Both the position numbers and the translations under genes were made by a program. From NCBI GenBank assembly GCA_963848675.1, contig CAWKEY010000021.1:124001-188000 (forward strand): 64,000 bases of DNA, in the 5' to 3' direction. This document shows, piece by piece, positions 8,836 through 17,985 of the stretch; positions within the stretch are counted from its first letter, which is position 1; every line of letters begins with the position of its first letter. A model generated the notes under the pieces. It searched no databases. It was not told the DNA's origin and was given only the letters and a program-made list of their open reading frames with translations. This DNA comes from CAWKEY01 sp963848675 (lineage in GTDB: Bacteria; Pseudomonadota; Gammaproteobacteria; Methylococcales; Methylomonadaceae).

Positions 8836-9486
8836 TTATTTATCAGTGCCGATTGCGCGACTCGATAACACCCTATCTATCAAACCATAACTCACGGCAT
8901 CGTTCGCGCTTAAAAAATTATCTCTATCCGTGTCCTGCTGAACTTTTTCCAGCGGCTGACCAGTATGGTGGGCCAAGACTTTGTTCAGTTTATCTCTGAT
9001 GGACAGAATTTCTCTTGCGTGAATATCAATATCGGAAGCCTGCCCCTGAAAACCGCCCAATGGCTGATGAATCATCATTCTTGAATGCGGCAGACAATAA
9101 CGCTTTCCTTTGGTACCGCCGGTCAACAACAATGCGCCCATACTGGCCGCCTGCCCGATACACATGGTGCTGACATCAGGCTTGATAAACTGCATGGTGT
9201 CATAAATTGACATGCCAGCAGTCACCGACCCACCCGGAGAATTGATATAAAGATGAATGTCCTTATCAGGATTTTCTGATTCCAGAAACAATAGCTGAGC
9301 AACAACCAGATTGGCCATGTAATCTTCAACCTGACCCACCAGAAAAATTACCCGCTCCTTCAACAATCTTGAATAAATATCAAACGAACGCTCGCCTCTG
9401 GCCGTTTGCTCAATAACGATGGGCACCAATCCACCTGCTGCTTCGGGAGTCATCATTTGATTCACTACATCCTGCTTATAATACAT
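8836..9486 (-). CDS. clpP: ATP-dependent Clp protease proteolytic subunit ClpP
   Basis: ClpP forms the tetradecameric serine-protease chamber used by ClpX. In this 216-residue protein the catalytic triad is S115 (GQAASMGA), H140 (SRMMIHQP) and D189 (DTDRDNF), with the same spacing as in E. coli. The N-terminal residues before about 15 would be a cleaved propeptide. The start is only 8 nt after the tig stop codon, which suggests co-transcription and probably translational coupling. Confidence 0.98.
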   Translation of the reverse strand: MYYKQDVVNQMMTPEAAGGLVPIVIEQTARGERSFDIYSRLLKERVIFLVGQVEDYMANLVVAQLLFLESENPDKDIHLYINSPGGSVTAGMSIYDTMQFIKPDVSTMCIGQAASMGALLLTGGTKGKRYCLPHSRMMIHQPLGGFQGQASDIDIHAREILSIRDKLNKVLAHHTGQPLEKVQQDTDRDNFLSANDAVSYGLIDRVLSSRAIGTDK

Positions 9487-9495
9487 TCAAGCCTC

Positions 9496-10794
9496 TTACT
9501 GTTGTTTAGCCATGACATCATCAAAACTCACGGCCTGATCAGATATTTTTGTTTGCGCAACCAGCCATTCAACGGTCTGATCTTCCAGCACCATTTGCTT
9601 GACGTCCTCTAAACGCTTTTCGTCTGAATAATACCAGCTGATAACATCCTCTGGGCGCTCATAGCTTTTTGCCATGTCTTCAACTGCATAACGCACTTTA
9701 TCAGTGTCCAATTTAATGCCATTCTTTTGTATGACTTCGCCTAGAATCAAACCTAAAGCCACACGTCTTTTCGCTTGGTCTTCAAATATCTCTCTAGGCA
9801 ATTTTAGATCATCCAGCTTCATTTTTCGCCTTTTTGCTGTTTCCAGATAAGGCTTCATCATATTTTCGACTTCCCGGTCAATTAAAGTATTGGGCACTGT
9901 AATCTGAATCTTTTCATACAGGGCATCCATAACGGCATTTTTTAGTTTGCCGCGCAACGCTTGCTCCAGTTCCCGCTGCATATTGGCTTTTATATCTTCA
10001 CGGAAAGAAGCTAAAGAACCGTCTTCAATACCATAGGCTTTAATAAAATCGGCATCAATTTCTGGTAACACAGGCACTTCCACCTTGCTGACCTCAATTT
10101 CAAACTCGGCGACTTTACCTGCGAGTTTGTCATTACCGTATGATTCCGGAAAAGTGATCTGGAAGGTTTTACCGGAACCCGCCTCAAGTCCGATCAGATT
10201 ATCTTCAAAACCTGGTATCATCTGCTTTGAGCCGATTTCAACTGAATAGTTTTCTACCTTGCCATCGGTGAAATTCTCGCCATCAACAGTACCGGAAAAA
10301 CTGATAGTTATACGATCTTGTTCCTGTGCTGCTCGCTCGACTATATCCCAACCCTTCTTTTGTACCCTTAATTTTTCAATCATGGCATCGACATCGGACT
10401 CTTCAACCGTCGAGACGGACCGGATGACTTCAATTTGACTCAGCTCATCCAGGGCTATTTCAGGATACACTTCAAATTCGGCGGTATATTTGAAGCCTTC
10501 CACCTCATCCAGGGGATGAATATGCGGATAACCGGCCGGATTTAAATTCTGATCTTCCAACGCTTTAAAATATGTCGACTGAATCAAGTCACTGGCAATT
10601 TCCCCGCGAACCCTATCTCCATACATTTTTTTTACAACATGCTGAGGCGCCTTACCTGGACGAAAACCATCGATTTTAACTTCACGAGCCAACGACTTTA
10701 AGCGTGCTGCCATTTTTTCCTGAACAACTTCTTCGGGCACGCTAACAGTCATTTTTCGGCTTAATTCAGATGTCTTTTCGACAGAAACTTGCAT
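9496..10794 (-). CDS. tig: Trigger factor
   Basis: Trigger factor is the ribosome-bound chaperone and peptidyl-prolyl isomerase that meets nascent chains. The 432 residues match the family (E. coli 432). The ribosome-docking signature GFRPGKAP lies near residues 44-51, followed by the FKBP-like domain (DRITISFSGTVDGENF through FPESYGNDKLAGK) and the helical C-terminal chaperone domain. It heads the tig-clpP-clpX unit, with tRNA-Leu about 120 nt upstream on the same strand. Confidence 0.97.
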   Translation of the reverse strand: MQVSVEKTSELSRKMTVSVPEEVVQEKMAARLKSLAREVKIDGFRPGKAPQHVVKKMYGDRVRGEIASDLIQSTYFKALEDQNLNPAGYPHIHPLDEVEGFKYTAEFEVYPEIALDELSQIEVIRSVSTVEESDVDAMIEKLRVQKKGWDIVERAAQEQDRITISFSGTVDGENFTDGKVENYSVEIGSKQMIPGFEDNLIGLEAGSGKTFQITFPESYGNDKLAGKVAEFEIEVSKVEVPVLPEIDADFIKAYGIEDGSLASFREDIKANMQRELEQALRGKLKNAVMDALYEKIQITVPNTLIDREVENMMKPYLETAKRRKMKLDDLKLPREIFEDQAKRRVALGLILGEVIQKNGIKLDTDKVRYAVEDMAKSYERPEDVISWYYSDEKRLEDVKQMVLEDQTVEWLVAQTKISDQAVSFDDVMAKQQ

Positions 10795-10911
10795 TTCTTT
10801 ACCTCAAATAATTTAAAATTTTGAATAGATTAGGACGCCGAGGACGGCTTAAGAATTTGGAAAATTAACGCTATTGATCGCTAACTTTTTATGCATAATT
10901 ATGAATTTTAG

Positions 10912-10996
10912 TGGTGCGAATGGAGAGACTCGAACTCTCACAGGCTACCCTACTGGAACCTAAATCCAGCGCGTCTACCAGTTCCGCCACATTCGC
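10912..10996 (-). tRNA. tRNA-Leu (anticodon TAG)
   Basis: An 85-nt class II tRNA with a long variable arm and encoded CCA. The anticodon stem CTGGA/TCCAG encloses TTTAGGT, giving TAG. A tRNA-Leu upstream of tig is also known from other gammaproteobacteria. Confidence 0.96.
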
Positions 10997-11197
10997 ACTT
11001 TGAATTGACTCGCCATTATAATCACAATGCCACACCTACAACAAGCACTATATTTACATTATTTGTAGTTTCAATGCCTTGCGTTTACAAAAAATAAAAT
11101 GGCGATTTACTCACATTTCCCTCATGAACCCACAACTTAATCTTTGAAAAAGAGTCTCTACGTTGTAAATTTAATTTACAACAATTAAGAGGCCACC

Positions 11198-11449
11198 ATG
11201 AACATCAACCTTTCCAGCAACGCCGTTAATTTAATCAACACGGCACACCATAAGTCAGCCGATGCCGCCAAGGAAATAGCTGCACTCCCCGTACAAAAGA
11301 ATGAAATCGGCAGCATGGAATACAATGCCGCCGACATCGTAAAACCGGTATTAAGTTTGAAGGAAGCAGAACTGCAAACATCCGCAGCCGTCAAACTGCT
11401 TGATGTTGACAGCAACATGCTAGGGGCTTTGCTAGACATGCGCGCTTAA
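11198..11449 (+). CDS. Short protein resembling the C-terminal domain of flagellar rod/hook proteins
   Basis: An 83-residue protein with an AAGAGG ribosome-binding site 6 nt before the ATG. Its last 38 residues (from DIVKPVLSLKEAE to MLGALLDMRA) have the pattern of the Flg_bbr_C domain that ends FlgC, FlgE and FlgG: an amphipathic helix, then a conserved segment near D-x-M-L-x-x-L-L-D. The N-terminus MNINLSSNAVNLIN also resembles axial-protein N-termini. The middle of a real rod protein is absent. It stands alone, convergent with the radical SAM gene with only one base between them. The role is unknown. The assignment rests on pattern only. Confidence 0.5.
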   Translation: MNINLSSNAVNLINTAHHKSADAAKEIAALPVQKNEIGSMEYNAADIVKPVLSLKEAELQTSAAVKLLDVDSNMLGALLDMRA

Positions 11450-11450
11450 C

Positions 11451-12305
11451 TCAGGCACTCACTGTCGCTTCAAAGCCTAAACGCCTGATTTCCTCTGCAA
11501 AAACATTTAAAGTTTCTGCCGGTAACTTCTCCAGACGACCGGCCTCTGGCTGCAAGGACGGCCGCGCTATCGTGTACAGCATAACGCCATCCAACGTGAC
11601 GATGTCTTTAATCCTGTTTAGCAGAGCCAAATAAGCTTGTTTTTCCTCCGCGAGCAAGCCGCGCTTGTCATAATTCAGCAGACAGGTTTGCAACTTGGTT
11701 GGGCAAAGATCTGCTGAAATTATTAAATTTTCCAGACTAGCCTGACAGCTTTGTCCGGCATTATTGATTAAACGCCTGCCTTCCTCGGTGGCGCTATCCA
11801 GTTTAAACCAGACTTCGCCGCCATAGTACTTTAACTTCTTTAATCCGGCCTGGACTTTGACTTGGTGAATCAGGCTGCCATTGGTAATCAATACAAAACG
11901 ACTGTGCGGCAAAACGCCAAACTCGGTGGCTATCTCGCCTATCAGCGCAACGGCCTTTGCAAAGTCTTTTAAGCTGGTGGGCTCGCCATTGCCGGAAATG
12001 GCGATATCCTTAATCATTCTTTTATCTTCATCAACCTGAAAACGTTCATAAAAGCTGCCTTTGAGCACGTCATCAAGAAAGCCTCTCAATTCCTGTTCCA
12101 GCAATTGAAAATCCATTTCCGGCGCTGCGCCCAGTTTAAGATTGGGCACTTGGCAATAAATGCAGCGCCAGTTGCAGGCATTATTGGGATTAAAATTGAT
12201 GCCTATGGACAGCCCACCTGCACGCCTTGAAATGACCGGATACACATACGTCAACCCGGCCGCATCGCGATTATGATTGTTTGCTGTTAATGTCGAAGCC
12301 ATCAC
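11451..12305 (-). CDS. Radical SAM protein next to the C1-transfer genes
   Basis: A 284-residue radical SAM protein. The iron-sulfur motif CNWRCIYC (CX3CX2C) lies near residues 43-50, followed by SGNGEPTSL, the usual GGE-type SAM-contact segment, and the barrel strands FVLITNGSL and VWFKLDS. An adjacent ATG makes the start uncertain by one codon. It is divergent from the Fae-like gene with a 70-bp shared intergenic region and lies near the fhc operon. A role in H4MPT or methanofuran-analogue metabolism is possible from position alone. The sequence gives no substrate. Confidence 0.8.
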   Translation of the reverse strand: MMASTLTANNHNRDAAGLTYVYPVISRRAGGLSIGINFNPNNACNWRCIYCQVPNLKLGAAPEMDFQLLEQELRGFLDDVLKGSFYERFQVDEDKRMIKDIAISGNGEPTSLKDFAKAVALIGEIATEFGVLPHSRFVLITNGSLIHQVKVQAGLKKLKYYGGEVWFKLDSATEEGRRLINNAGQSCQASLENLIISADLCPTKLQTCLLNYDKRGLLAEEKQAYLALLNRIKDIVTLDGVMLYTIARPSLQPEAGRLEKLPAETLNVFAEEIRRLGFEATVSA

Positions 12306-12375
12306 GTTACTCAGAAAAAATACAAAGCGTGATATTCTACGTTTTTATCACTTTTTAATTTGGGGTTTTGACGTT

Positions 12376-12924
12376 ATGAGCGAAAGAATTGTATTACGCA
12401 CTGGCGAGGCGCTGGTTGCAGGCGGCCCGCCGGGCACGGCCGCAGAGCCTGAAATCATCATCGGCGAGCTCGATGGCCCGGTCGGCATTGCCCTGGCCAC
12501 ATTAACCGGCGATCAGGCTAAAGGCCATTCCAAGGTCTTTGCCATTTTAAACACCGATATTCAAGTGCGCCCGGTGACCTTGATGGTCAGCAAGGTCACG
12601 GTAAACAACAGCCGCTACACCAATATTCTGATGGGTACGGTGCAGGCTGCTATTGCTAATGGTGTGCTTGATGCCGTGCGCGCTGGTGATATTCCCAAAG
12701 ACAAGGCGAATGATTTGGGCATTATCTGCTCGGTCTGGCTAAATCCTAGTGTAGCGACGGATGATAATCTGGATCATCAGATTCTTTTCGATATCCACCG
12801 CAAAGCCATGGCGCAAGCGATCCATAAGGCCATGACCAACACCCCGGATATCGACTGGTTACTGGAAAATCAGGATAAAATCACTCATAAGTACTTTCAG
12901 ATGGGCCTGGACGGAAAAATATAA
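12376..12924 (+). CDS. Formaldehyde-activating enzyme (Fae) homologue, probably a non-canonical paralogue
   Basis: Fae condenses formaldehyde with tetrahydromethanopterin. This 182-residue protein has Fae hallmarks: GEALV near the N-terminus, the EIIIG strand, and NTDIQVRPVTLMVSKVTVNN, matching the NLPCKPNTLMFNKVTIND region of the Methylobacterium enzyme. Where canonical Fae has A-H-I-D-L-I-I-G, this protein has A-E-P-E-I-I-I-G, so the histidine thought to act as general acid is missing, as in Fae-like paralogues. The start was set at MSERIVLR because upstream in-frame sequence does not resemble the family. TGGGG lies about 10 nt before it. Neighbours are the radical SAM gene and the fhc operon. 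A sensing, binding or modified catalytic role is possible. Confidence 0.8.
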   Translation: MSERIVLRTGEALVAGGPPGTAAEPEIIIGELDGPVGIALATLTGDQAKGHSKVFAILNTDIQVRPVTLMVSKVTVNNSRYTNILMGTVQAAIANGVLDAVRAGDIPKDKANDLGIICSVWLNPSVATDDNLDHQILFDIHRKAMAQAIHKAMTNTPDIDWLLENQDKITHKYFQMGLDGKI

Positions 12925-12937
12925 GCGCCACTTCTTT

Positions 12938-12971
12938 TACAAAAAAGCCCCGTTAATCCGAGGCTTTTTTG
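12938..12971. terminator. Terminator between the fae-like gene and fhcC
   Basis: A short stem GCC-x-CG / CG-x-GGC with one mismatch, flanked by an A-run and a T-run. It can serve both converging genes. Confidence 0.6.
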
Positions 12972-13024
12972 TATTCCGGCTTGATAGCTGATTAAGTCTG
13001 AGCACTCAATAACAGGGTGTTGTG

Positions 13025-13840
13025 TTAGCCTGCTTTAACCAATACTTCGCCGCGTCCCATTTCCGACATGTCGCCGCCATATCGCTGCACTCGATTAAAG
13101 GCGACAGATGCTTCGGCGAATTTGCTATTCAATTTTTTGAACGAGGCAAACAATATCGGCAAAAACGCCAGGGTATGCGTGCCGCAATCATTAAAGCTGG
13201 CTGGCAGTTGCGGTTGACTCCATAACAACAGGGTACCGCGACGCATGGCATAGCCCGCAAATCGGCCGGTTTTGCCCATGACGGCAATCGTGCCGGCCGT
13301 CATTCTGGATCCGCAATAATCGCCGGCGTTGCCTTCAATCAAAATAGTGCCGCGACGCAGATGATCGCCGGCGCGCTCGCCGACATTGCCCTTGACCAAT
13401 ACCATCCCGCCTTTCATACCCATTTTATTGCCGGGTAAAGCGCCGCCAAGAAAATCACCGGCGTCACCTAAAATGGTAATCATGCCCTTTTTCATTTCAC
13501 AGGCGGCAAACATACCCACGCTACCGGTTACTTTTATGTCACCGGATTTCATGCCCAATCCCAGATAGGCACCAGCATCACCCTCAACGCTAATCCGGCC
13601 GCCTTCCAGTTCCTTACCAATAAAATCGAGTTTACCGAAACTGTTTTTTATGGTCATGTTTTGCGTATCGGAACCGGAAATACTGAATAATTCATCAACC
13701 CGGATTTTGCGCTTGCCGCTTTGCAATTCAATCGCGGCAATTTGAGCAGGCTCCATCTCTTTTAACTGATTACACACCAGCGGCGACATATCTACACGCT
13801 GATCGGGCCGATACTTCATGGAAAAGGTTAACGCGCTCAT
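13025..13840 (-). CDS. fhcC: Formyltransferase/hydrolase complex subunit C (FwdC/FmdC family)
   Basis: Subunit of the bacterial complex that transfers the formyl group from formyl-H4MPT to a methanofuran-like cofactor and hydrolyses it to formate. The 271-residue protein consists largely of the G-x2-G-x3-G repeats of the FwdC beta-helix (for example GDAGAYLGLGM, GSVGMFAACEM, GNVGERAGDHL, GNAGDYCGSRM). Its ATG overlaps the fhcD stop by 4 nt, so translation is probably coupled. It is the last gene of fhcB-A-D-C. Confidence 0.95.
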   Translation of the reverse strand: MSALTFSMKYRPDQRVDMSPLVCNQLKEMEPAQIAAIELQSGKRKIRVDELFSISGSDTQNMTIKNSFGKLDFIGKELEGGRISVEGDAGAYLGLGMKSGDIKVTGSVGMFAACEMKKGMITILGDAGDFLGGALPGNKMGMKGGMVLVKGNVGERAGDHLRRGTILIEGNAGDYCGSRMTAGTIAVMGKTGRFAGYAMRRGTLLLWSQPQLPASFNDCGTHTLAFLPILFASFKKLNSKFAEASVAFNRVQRYGGDMSEMGRGEVLVKAG

Positions 13841-14733
13841 GCCATGATCTCCTGCAGATGGAAGTGGAAAGGCCCCAGTTTTCCGCCGTAGTTACCGGCA
13901 CTGATGCGCCTGATGCCATTTTGGGCACCCAGATCACAAACTGCCTGAATACCCACGCGCATAGCTTTATCAATGTCTTCCTTGGTCAAACCGTCGATGA
14001 CGATTTCCATCACCGACTCAATGTCCGGCGAAAGATCGGTTTTAGTCATGCCTTTTAAGGTCGGACAGAAGGCATCGTTGGTGGATGCACCCAACGCCTT
14101 GTACTTGGAGCCGACTTTGGAACCGGAGCGCACGACGCCGCCCGGAAACGGCATTATCACATTCCGAATCTTGCGCATTTCTTCAATCGCCGCTTCGCAG
14201 GCCGCCAAGGCTTGTGGTTGCGATTCGGCCAGCACCAGAAAATTTCCGCCGCCGACCGCATCGACCTGCCCTGTCGTGGCTTCGGTTAAAAACTCGCCGT
14301 CCATCACCGGCACACGCCAATAGCGCTTGCCGTCAATGAGTTTGGAAATCTGAAAACCGTCACCAAAATAGCGCAGGTTTTTACCCAGTGGAATTTTTTT
14401 GCCCTCATCGATGCCGGCAAACAACGCCGAAGTCGGCGACGTCAACACGCACTGCCCGGCGCGGGTCTCCAGTTGTTTGGCGAGGCCTTTACCGCCCATC
14501 GCAAAAATCATAATAGAGACTCCGGGACGTCCATCCGGCGTTTCCTCTGGCGATAACCCCCGTTCGATGCCCGCTTCACAGCCGCAGGCAATCACCGAAG
14601 TGGCAAACCCGGTCATAGCCTGTGCCGAAATCATCGCCCATTTTTCGTTTTGCGCTGTAATGATGGCCCGCGTCGCCTTCATCGGGAAGGCTTCGGCAAA
14701 GGTTGCATCGATGCTTACGCCATTGATAATCAT
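13837..14733 (-). CDS. fhcD: Formylmethanofuran--tetrahydromethanopterin formyltransferase
   Basis: Ftr-type subunit of the complex, which moves the formyl group between H4MPT and the methanofuran-like carrier. The 298-residue protein has the Ftr features: the N-terminus MIINGVSIDATFAEAFPMKATR, GCEAGIER, TPDGRPGVSIMIFAM, and a C-terminus with GNYGGKLGPFHFHL. It overlaps fhcA by 4 nt upstream and fhcC by 4 nt downstream, a tightly coupled arrangement that fits fixed stoichiometry in the complex. Cytosolic. Confidence 0.97.
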   Translation of the reverse strand: MIINGVSIDATFAEAFPMKATRAIITAQNEKWAMISAQAMTGFATSVIACGCEAGIERGLSPEETPDGRPGVSIMIFAMGGKGLAKQLETRAGQCVLTSPTSALFAGIDEGKKIPLGKNLRYFGDGFQISKLIDGKRYWRVPVMDGEFLTEATTGQVDAVGGGNFLVLAESQPQALAACEAAIEEMRKIRNVIMPFPGGVVRSGSKVGSKYKALGASTNDAFCPTLKGMTKTDLSPDIESVMEIVIDGLTKEDIDKAMRVGIQAVCDLGAQNGIRRISAGNYGGKLGPFHFHLQEIMA

Positions 14734-16397
14734 ATCTTGCCTCCTTGGGTGGGATGCACAGTCAAACTGCCGCGCCCGTCCTCTGTGAATTCATCATCAC
14801 TGATTTTAAAATTGCCTAATTTCATGGTCAGATAACGATCAAAATATTTCTGCAAGTCTTTTTCTATCGATGGGTCGTAGTCCGGCTTAACGATGTGCGT
14901 GGTACCCCATTTGACATGAACCACCTGCCCGTCCTTTACCACCAGCTCGCCGTCTTTGAAGACATAGTCCGGCTTTTCGAACATTTTTTGCCGGTCGGCG
15001 TTTTCGGTGTAAACGGTAATGTCGGCCCAGTTACCGGCGCTCAAACCGCCGCGATCTTGCAAGCCAATTATTTTTGCAGCGCCGGCGCGGGTCATGATGG
15101 CGATTTCGTTGAGCGTGTATTCACGTTCAATCGATCCCAGCGTGGTCATTTTTTGCGCTTCAGGATGAATGGTTGCCAGCACATCGTTACGGAATGTCTT
15201 GTCCATCAACAGCCGGATCAAATGCGGATAGCTGGTAAACGGCGCGCCGTTGGGATGATCGGTAGTCAGGAAGATGCGCCACGGGTCATCAACCAGCAAA
15301 AAGATTTCCAGGCCAATCGCCCATTGCAGGGCATTGACAAAATTCTGGTCTTTGTACTTAAAGGGCACCACACCGCAGCCGGCATCACATTCGATGTCCA
15401 TGCACACCCACTTGTTCGGACTGGCAAATTTATGATTGGCGTGCTGGCGCATATTATCGCCGGAGGCTGTTACAGTTTGGCCAAACAGAATCTGGCCGAC
15501 ATCGGCCGTGATGTTTTTATTGTTGTTGATCGCTTCGGCAATCTGCGCACCGCCGGATGAGAACCTGAAATCGCCTTCGGTACCGTAGCTGTGGAACTGG
15601 ATATGCGTCAGGTGCATCGGCAGGCCGCCAATGCCCTGTATGGTATCCAAGGTAGTATTGACGTTGCCCGGCACGCCGAGATTACAGCCGTGCACATGCA
15701 AGGGATGCGTAATGCCCAGCTCTTTAACCGCCGTGGCCAGGGTCTGCAAAATCTGCCGGGGCGTCACCTCATAGTGGCTGTTCTTCTCATCCAGATCGAG
15801 CTTGCGCTGATTGAATTTGAATGCGTTAATGCCGCCGGCATTGACGACTTTGATGCCTATACCTTTGGCAGCCTGAAGCGTCCACGCCACATAATCGTTA
15901 ACCGCTTGCTGATCTTTTTTAGCCGTCAACATGCGCAGCAGAAAATCGTCGCTGCCGAGCATGACGTAGCCGCCTTTGTCCAAAATCGGGATATCGGCCA
16001 TTTCCATATGCGCCTGACGCGCGTTGATCGGCAATACGGCAGGCTCAAAACCTGTGGTATAGCCCATTTCGGCGTAGCGATAGCCGGTAACATACGTGCT
16101 GGGCATCGCATGGCCGGTACCGGAACGGGTGATATCGGTGCGCACGACGGGATCGGCGCGATGATCCTCCGGCAACAGAATACGGGCGATATTGCCTTTG
16201 CCGCCGCCGATATGCGTGTGCATATCAATCGCACCGGCCATCACCGCCTTGCCTTTCAGATCGTATTCTTGATCAATCTGAACATCAGGCTTGGGTTTCT
16301 TGACGATGCGCCCGTCCTGGATGTAAATATCCTGTTTTTTGCCATCAATCCCGCTTGCCGGATCGTAGATGGTTCCACCTTTGAGTTTTATCAACAT
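14730..16397 (-). CDS. fhcA: Formyltransferase/hydrolase complex subunit A (amidohydrolase, FwdA/FmdA family)
   Basis: This 555-residue subunit is the amidohydrolase that cleaves the N-formyl bond of the formylated carrier, releasing formate. It shows the metal-binding H-x-H in GAIDMHTHIGGGKGN near residue 60, further histidines in HPLHVHGCN and MHLTHIQFHSYG, and an Asp/His pair in FLTTDHPNGAPFTSYPHLIRLLMD. A domain with YDPASGIDGKKQDIYI opens the protein, as in FwdA. It lies 57 nt downstream of fhcB and overlaps fhcD. Confidence 0.96.
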   Translation of the reverse strand: MLIKLKGGTIYDPASGIDGKKQDIYIQDGRIVKKPKPDVQIDQEYDLKGKAVMAGAIDMHTHIGGGKGNIARILLPEDHRADPVVRTDITRSGTGHAMPSTYVTGYRYAEMGYTTGFEPAVLPINARQAHMEMADIPILDKGGYVMLGSDDFLLRMLTAKKDQQAVNDYVAWTLQAAKGIGIKVVNAGGINAFKFNQRKLDLDEKNSHYEVTPRQILQTLATAVKELGITHPLHVHGCNLGVPGNVNTTLDTIQGIGGLPMHLTHIQFHSYGTEGDFRFSSGGAQIAEAINNNKNITADVGQILFGQTVTASGDNMRQHANHKFASPNKWVCMDIECDAGCGVVPFKYKDQNFVNALQWAIGLEIFLLVDDPWRIFLTTDHPNGAPFTSYPHLIRLLMDKTFRNDVLATIHPEAQKMTTLGSIEREYTLNEIAIMTRAGAAKIIGLQDRGGLSAGNWADITVYTENADRQKMFEKPDYVFKDGELVVKDGQVVHVKWGTTHIVKPDYDPSIEKDLQKYFDRYLTMKLGNFKISDDEFTEDGRGSLTVHPTQGGKI

Positions 16398-16454
16398 AAC
16401 TTTTCCGAATTACATGGATGTAATGCATGCAGTTGTGCAGGAGCAATTTTCTGC

Positions 16455-17714
16455 CTACAGCGCTTGTTCAATGGCCGCCAGCACCTGGGCCGTGCTCGGG
16501 AGGCCGGCTTCCCTTAATTTTTTTAAACGAATCGCCACCACGTTATCGGTACGATACGCGTGGCCGGCATGATCGATACCGGGCGTGCCAACCGGAATAA
16601 ACACATCCGGCTCTCTATCAAAAGTCATTCCTGAACGGCCCACGACAATAAGCGGAATTTCGGTTGTCGGCGGAACGGAGTCCGCATTAAATGCCTGCAC
16701 CCAAACCAGGGCATCAGCCTCACCATTGGCCAGCATAAGATTGATATCGTTCAAATAGGGGTCGTATTCCGGATAGCCTCTGGAAAAACGCGTACGCGCC
16801 GGGTAACCGGTGGTCCAGCCGCATACCTGATTAGCCGTCAGATCGCCTTCTTTACCTGCCAGGGGCAAGCCAGAACACCGCGCGCCCTGATCGTTAACAT
16901 CCTTAACCATTTCGCAAAGCGTCTGCACGGTCAATTCAGCCTGACTGTATGCCAAAGCACCCGCCGCCCAAGTGACGACACTGTATTTGGCTGCTTTGAA
17001 TTTATCGGCAATAGCCTGCAAATCGGCAATGGCGATGCCCGCAACCGCATCCACGCGAATCGGATTGCTTTTGACCAATGCTCTCAAAACCGCAATGACT
17101 TCCGGCAGATCGGCATCGGCGCATTCAAACACTTGGGCTTTCTGGCCATGAGGCGAAGTGGACGCATCGCCCGAAGGCACCTTGCCCAAATAAACAAGCT
17201 CTCGATTGCCGGTATCGTCCAGAAACATGGCTTCCTGATTCCAGAGATAATGCTCAAAAAAACGCGGCGCAAAGGTTTCCAGATCGGTACCAACGATCAA
17301 TAACAGATCGCAGCGGTTTTTAACTTCCGCTAGCGTGGTATTCATCCAGCCCGAATCCTGCATGGCCAGAAAATTACGCCGCGCGCTGTTAAAATTGACC
17401 TGATCAATCACTGCGCCACTTTTATCGGCCAATGCCAGCAAGGCGCGCATGCCGTTGACATCCGTTGCACAACCGCCAATAACCGGCTGCCGCGTATCTT
17501 TTAACGCCGCCGCCGCTTTTGCCACCGCCGCTTCCAGACTGACTGCCTTACCATTCACTCTCGGGCTGGTATCCGTTATTGCCTGTTCAAAAGCAGGCGT
17601 ATTGACCGCACAGCCATTTTCAATCACCTTCAGCGCTACGCCGTCAACCCGGATAGTCAGGTCATCCGTGCCAATGCCGCAAAAAGGACTAGGTACTTCA
17701 GTTATCTCAGTCAC
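16455..17714 (-). CDS. fhcB: Formyltransferase/hydrolase complex subunit B (FwdB/FmdB homologue, probably without redox site)
   Basis: First gene of the operon, 419 residues, homologous to the molybdopterin subunit of archaeal formylmethanofuran dehydrogenase. The bacterial complex is hydrolytic, and the family is known to have lost the redox cofactor. Consistent with that, the segment QVNFNSARRNFLAMQDSGW has no Cys or selenocysteine where archaeal proteins carry the Mo/W ligand before LALQDVG. The N-terminal SPFCGIGTDDL keeps only one of the cysteines of the archaeal iron-sulfur motif. The role is probably structural. The promoter for the whole operon should lie in 17715-17985. Confidence 0.93.
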   Translation of the reverse strand: MTEITEVPSPFCGIGTDDLTIRVDGVALKVIENGCAVNTPAFEQAITDTSPRVNGKAVSLEAAVAKAAAALKDTRQPVIGGCATDVNGMRALLALADKSGAVIDQVNFNSARRNFLAMQDSGWMNTTLAEVKNRCDLLLIVGTDLETFAPRFFEHYLWNQEAMFLDDTGNRELVYLGKVPSGDASTSPHGQKAQVFECADADLPEVIAVLRALVKSNPIRVDAVAGIAIADLQAIADKFKAAKYSVVTWAAGALAYSQAELTVQTLCEMVKDVNDQGARCSGLPLAGKEGDLTANQVCGWTTGYPARTRFSRGYPEYDPYLNDINLMLANGEADALVWVQAFNADSVPPTTEIPLIVVGRSGMTFDREPDVFIPVGTPGIDHAGHAYRTDNVVAIRLKKLREAGLPSTAQVLAAIEQAL

Positions 17715-17985
17715 ACGTTATCCCCTTATAGATTCTTCAATAGTTGATGACGCAGCGGGCACCCATCTCCCTACCCGATTCCGCTCATTTTTTAGCCTTA
17801 TTCTAACCCGAATCGATAAATCCTGTCCTTATAAACCCGTATATTCATGAAGCAAGATTATGAACCCCAATTTGCAAGTACTTTAAAGTAAATGCAAGTT
17901 CTATCAGCGTTCACTTTTTAAACCCAAACAAAGAAAGTTACGTTAAAATGGCTAACATTTTTGCAACTTATGGTCTTTAAGCTTT

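Noticed and set aside
15591..16517. Long open frame of about 300 codons opposite fhcA
   Set aside because: It is antisense to a strongly conserved gene, has no recognisable domain, and results from codon bias of fhcA.
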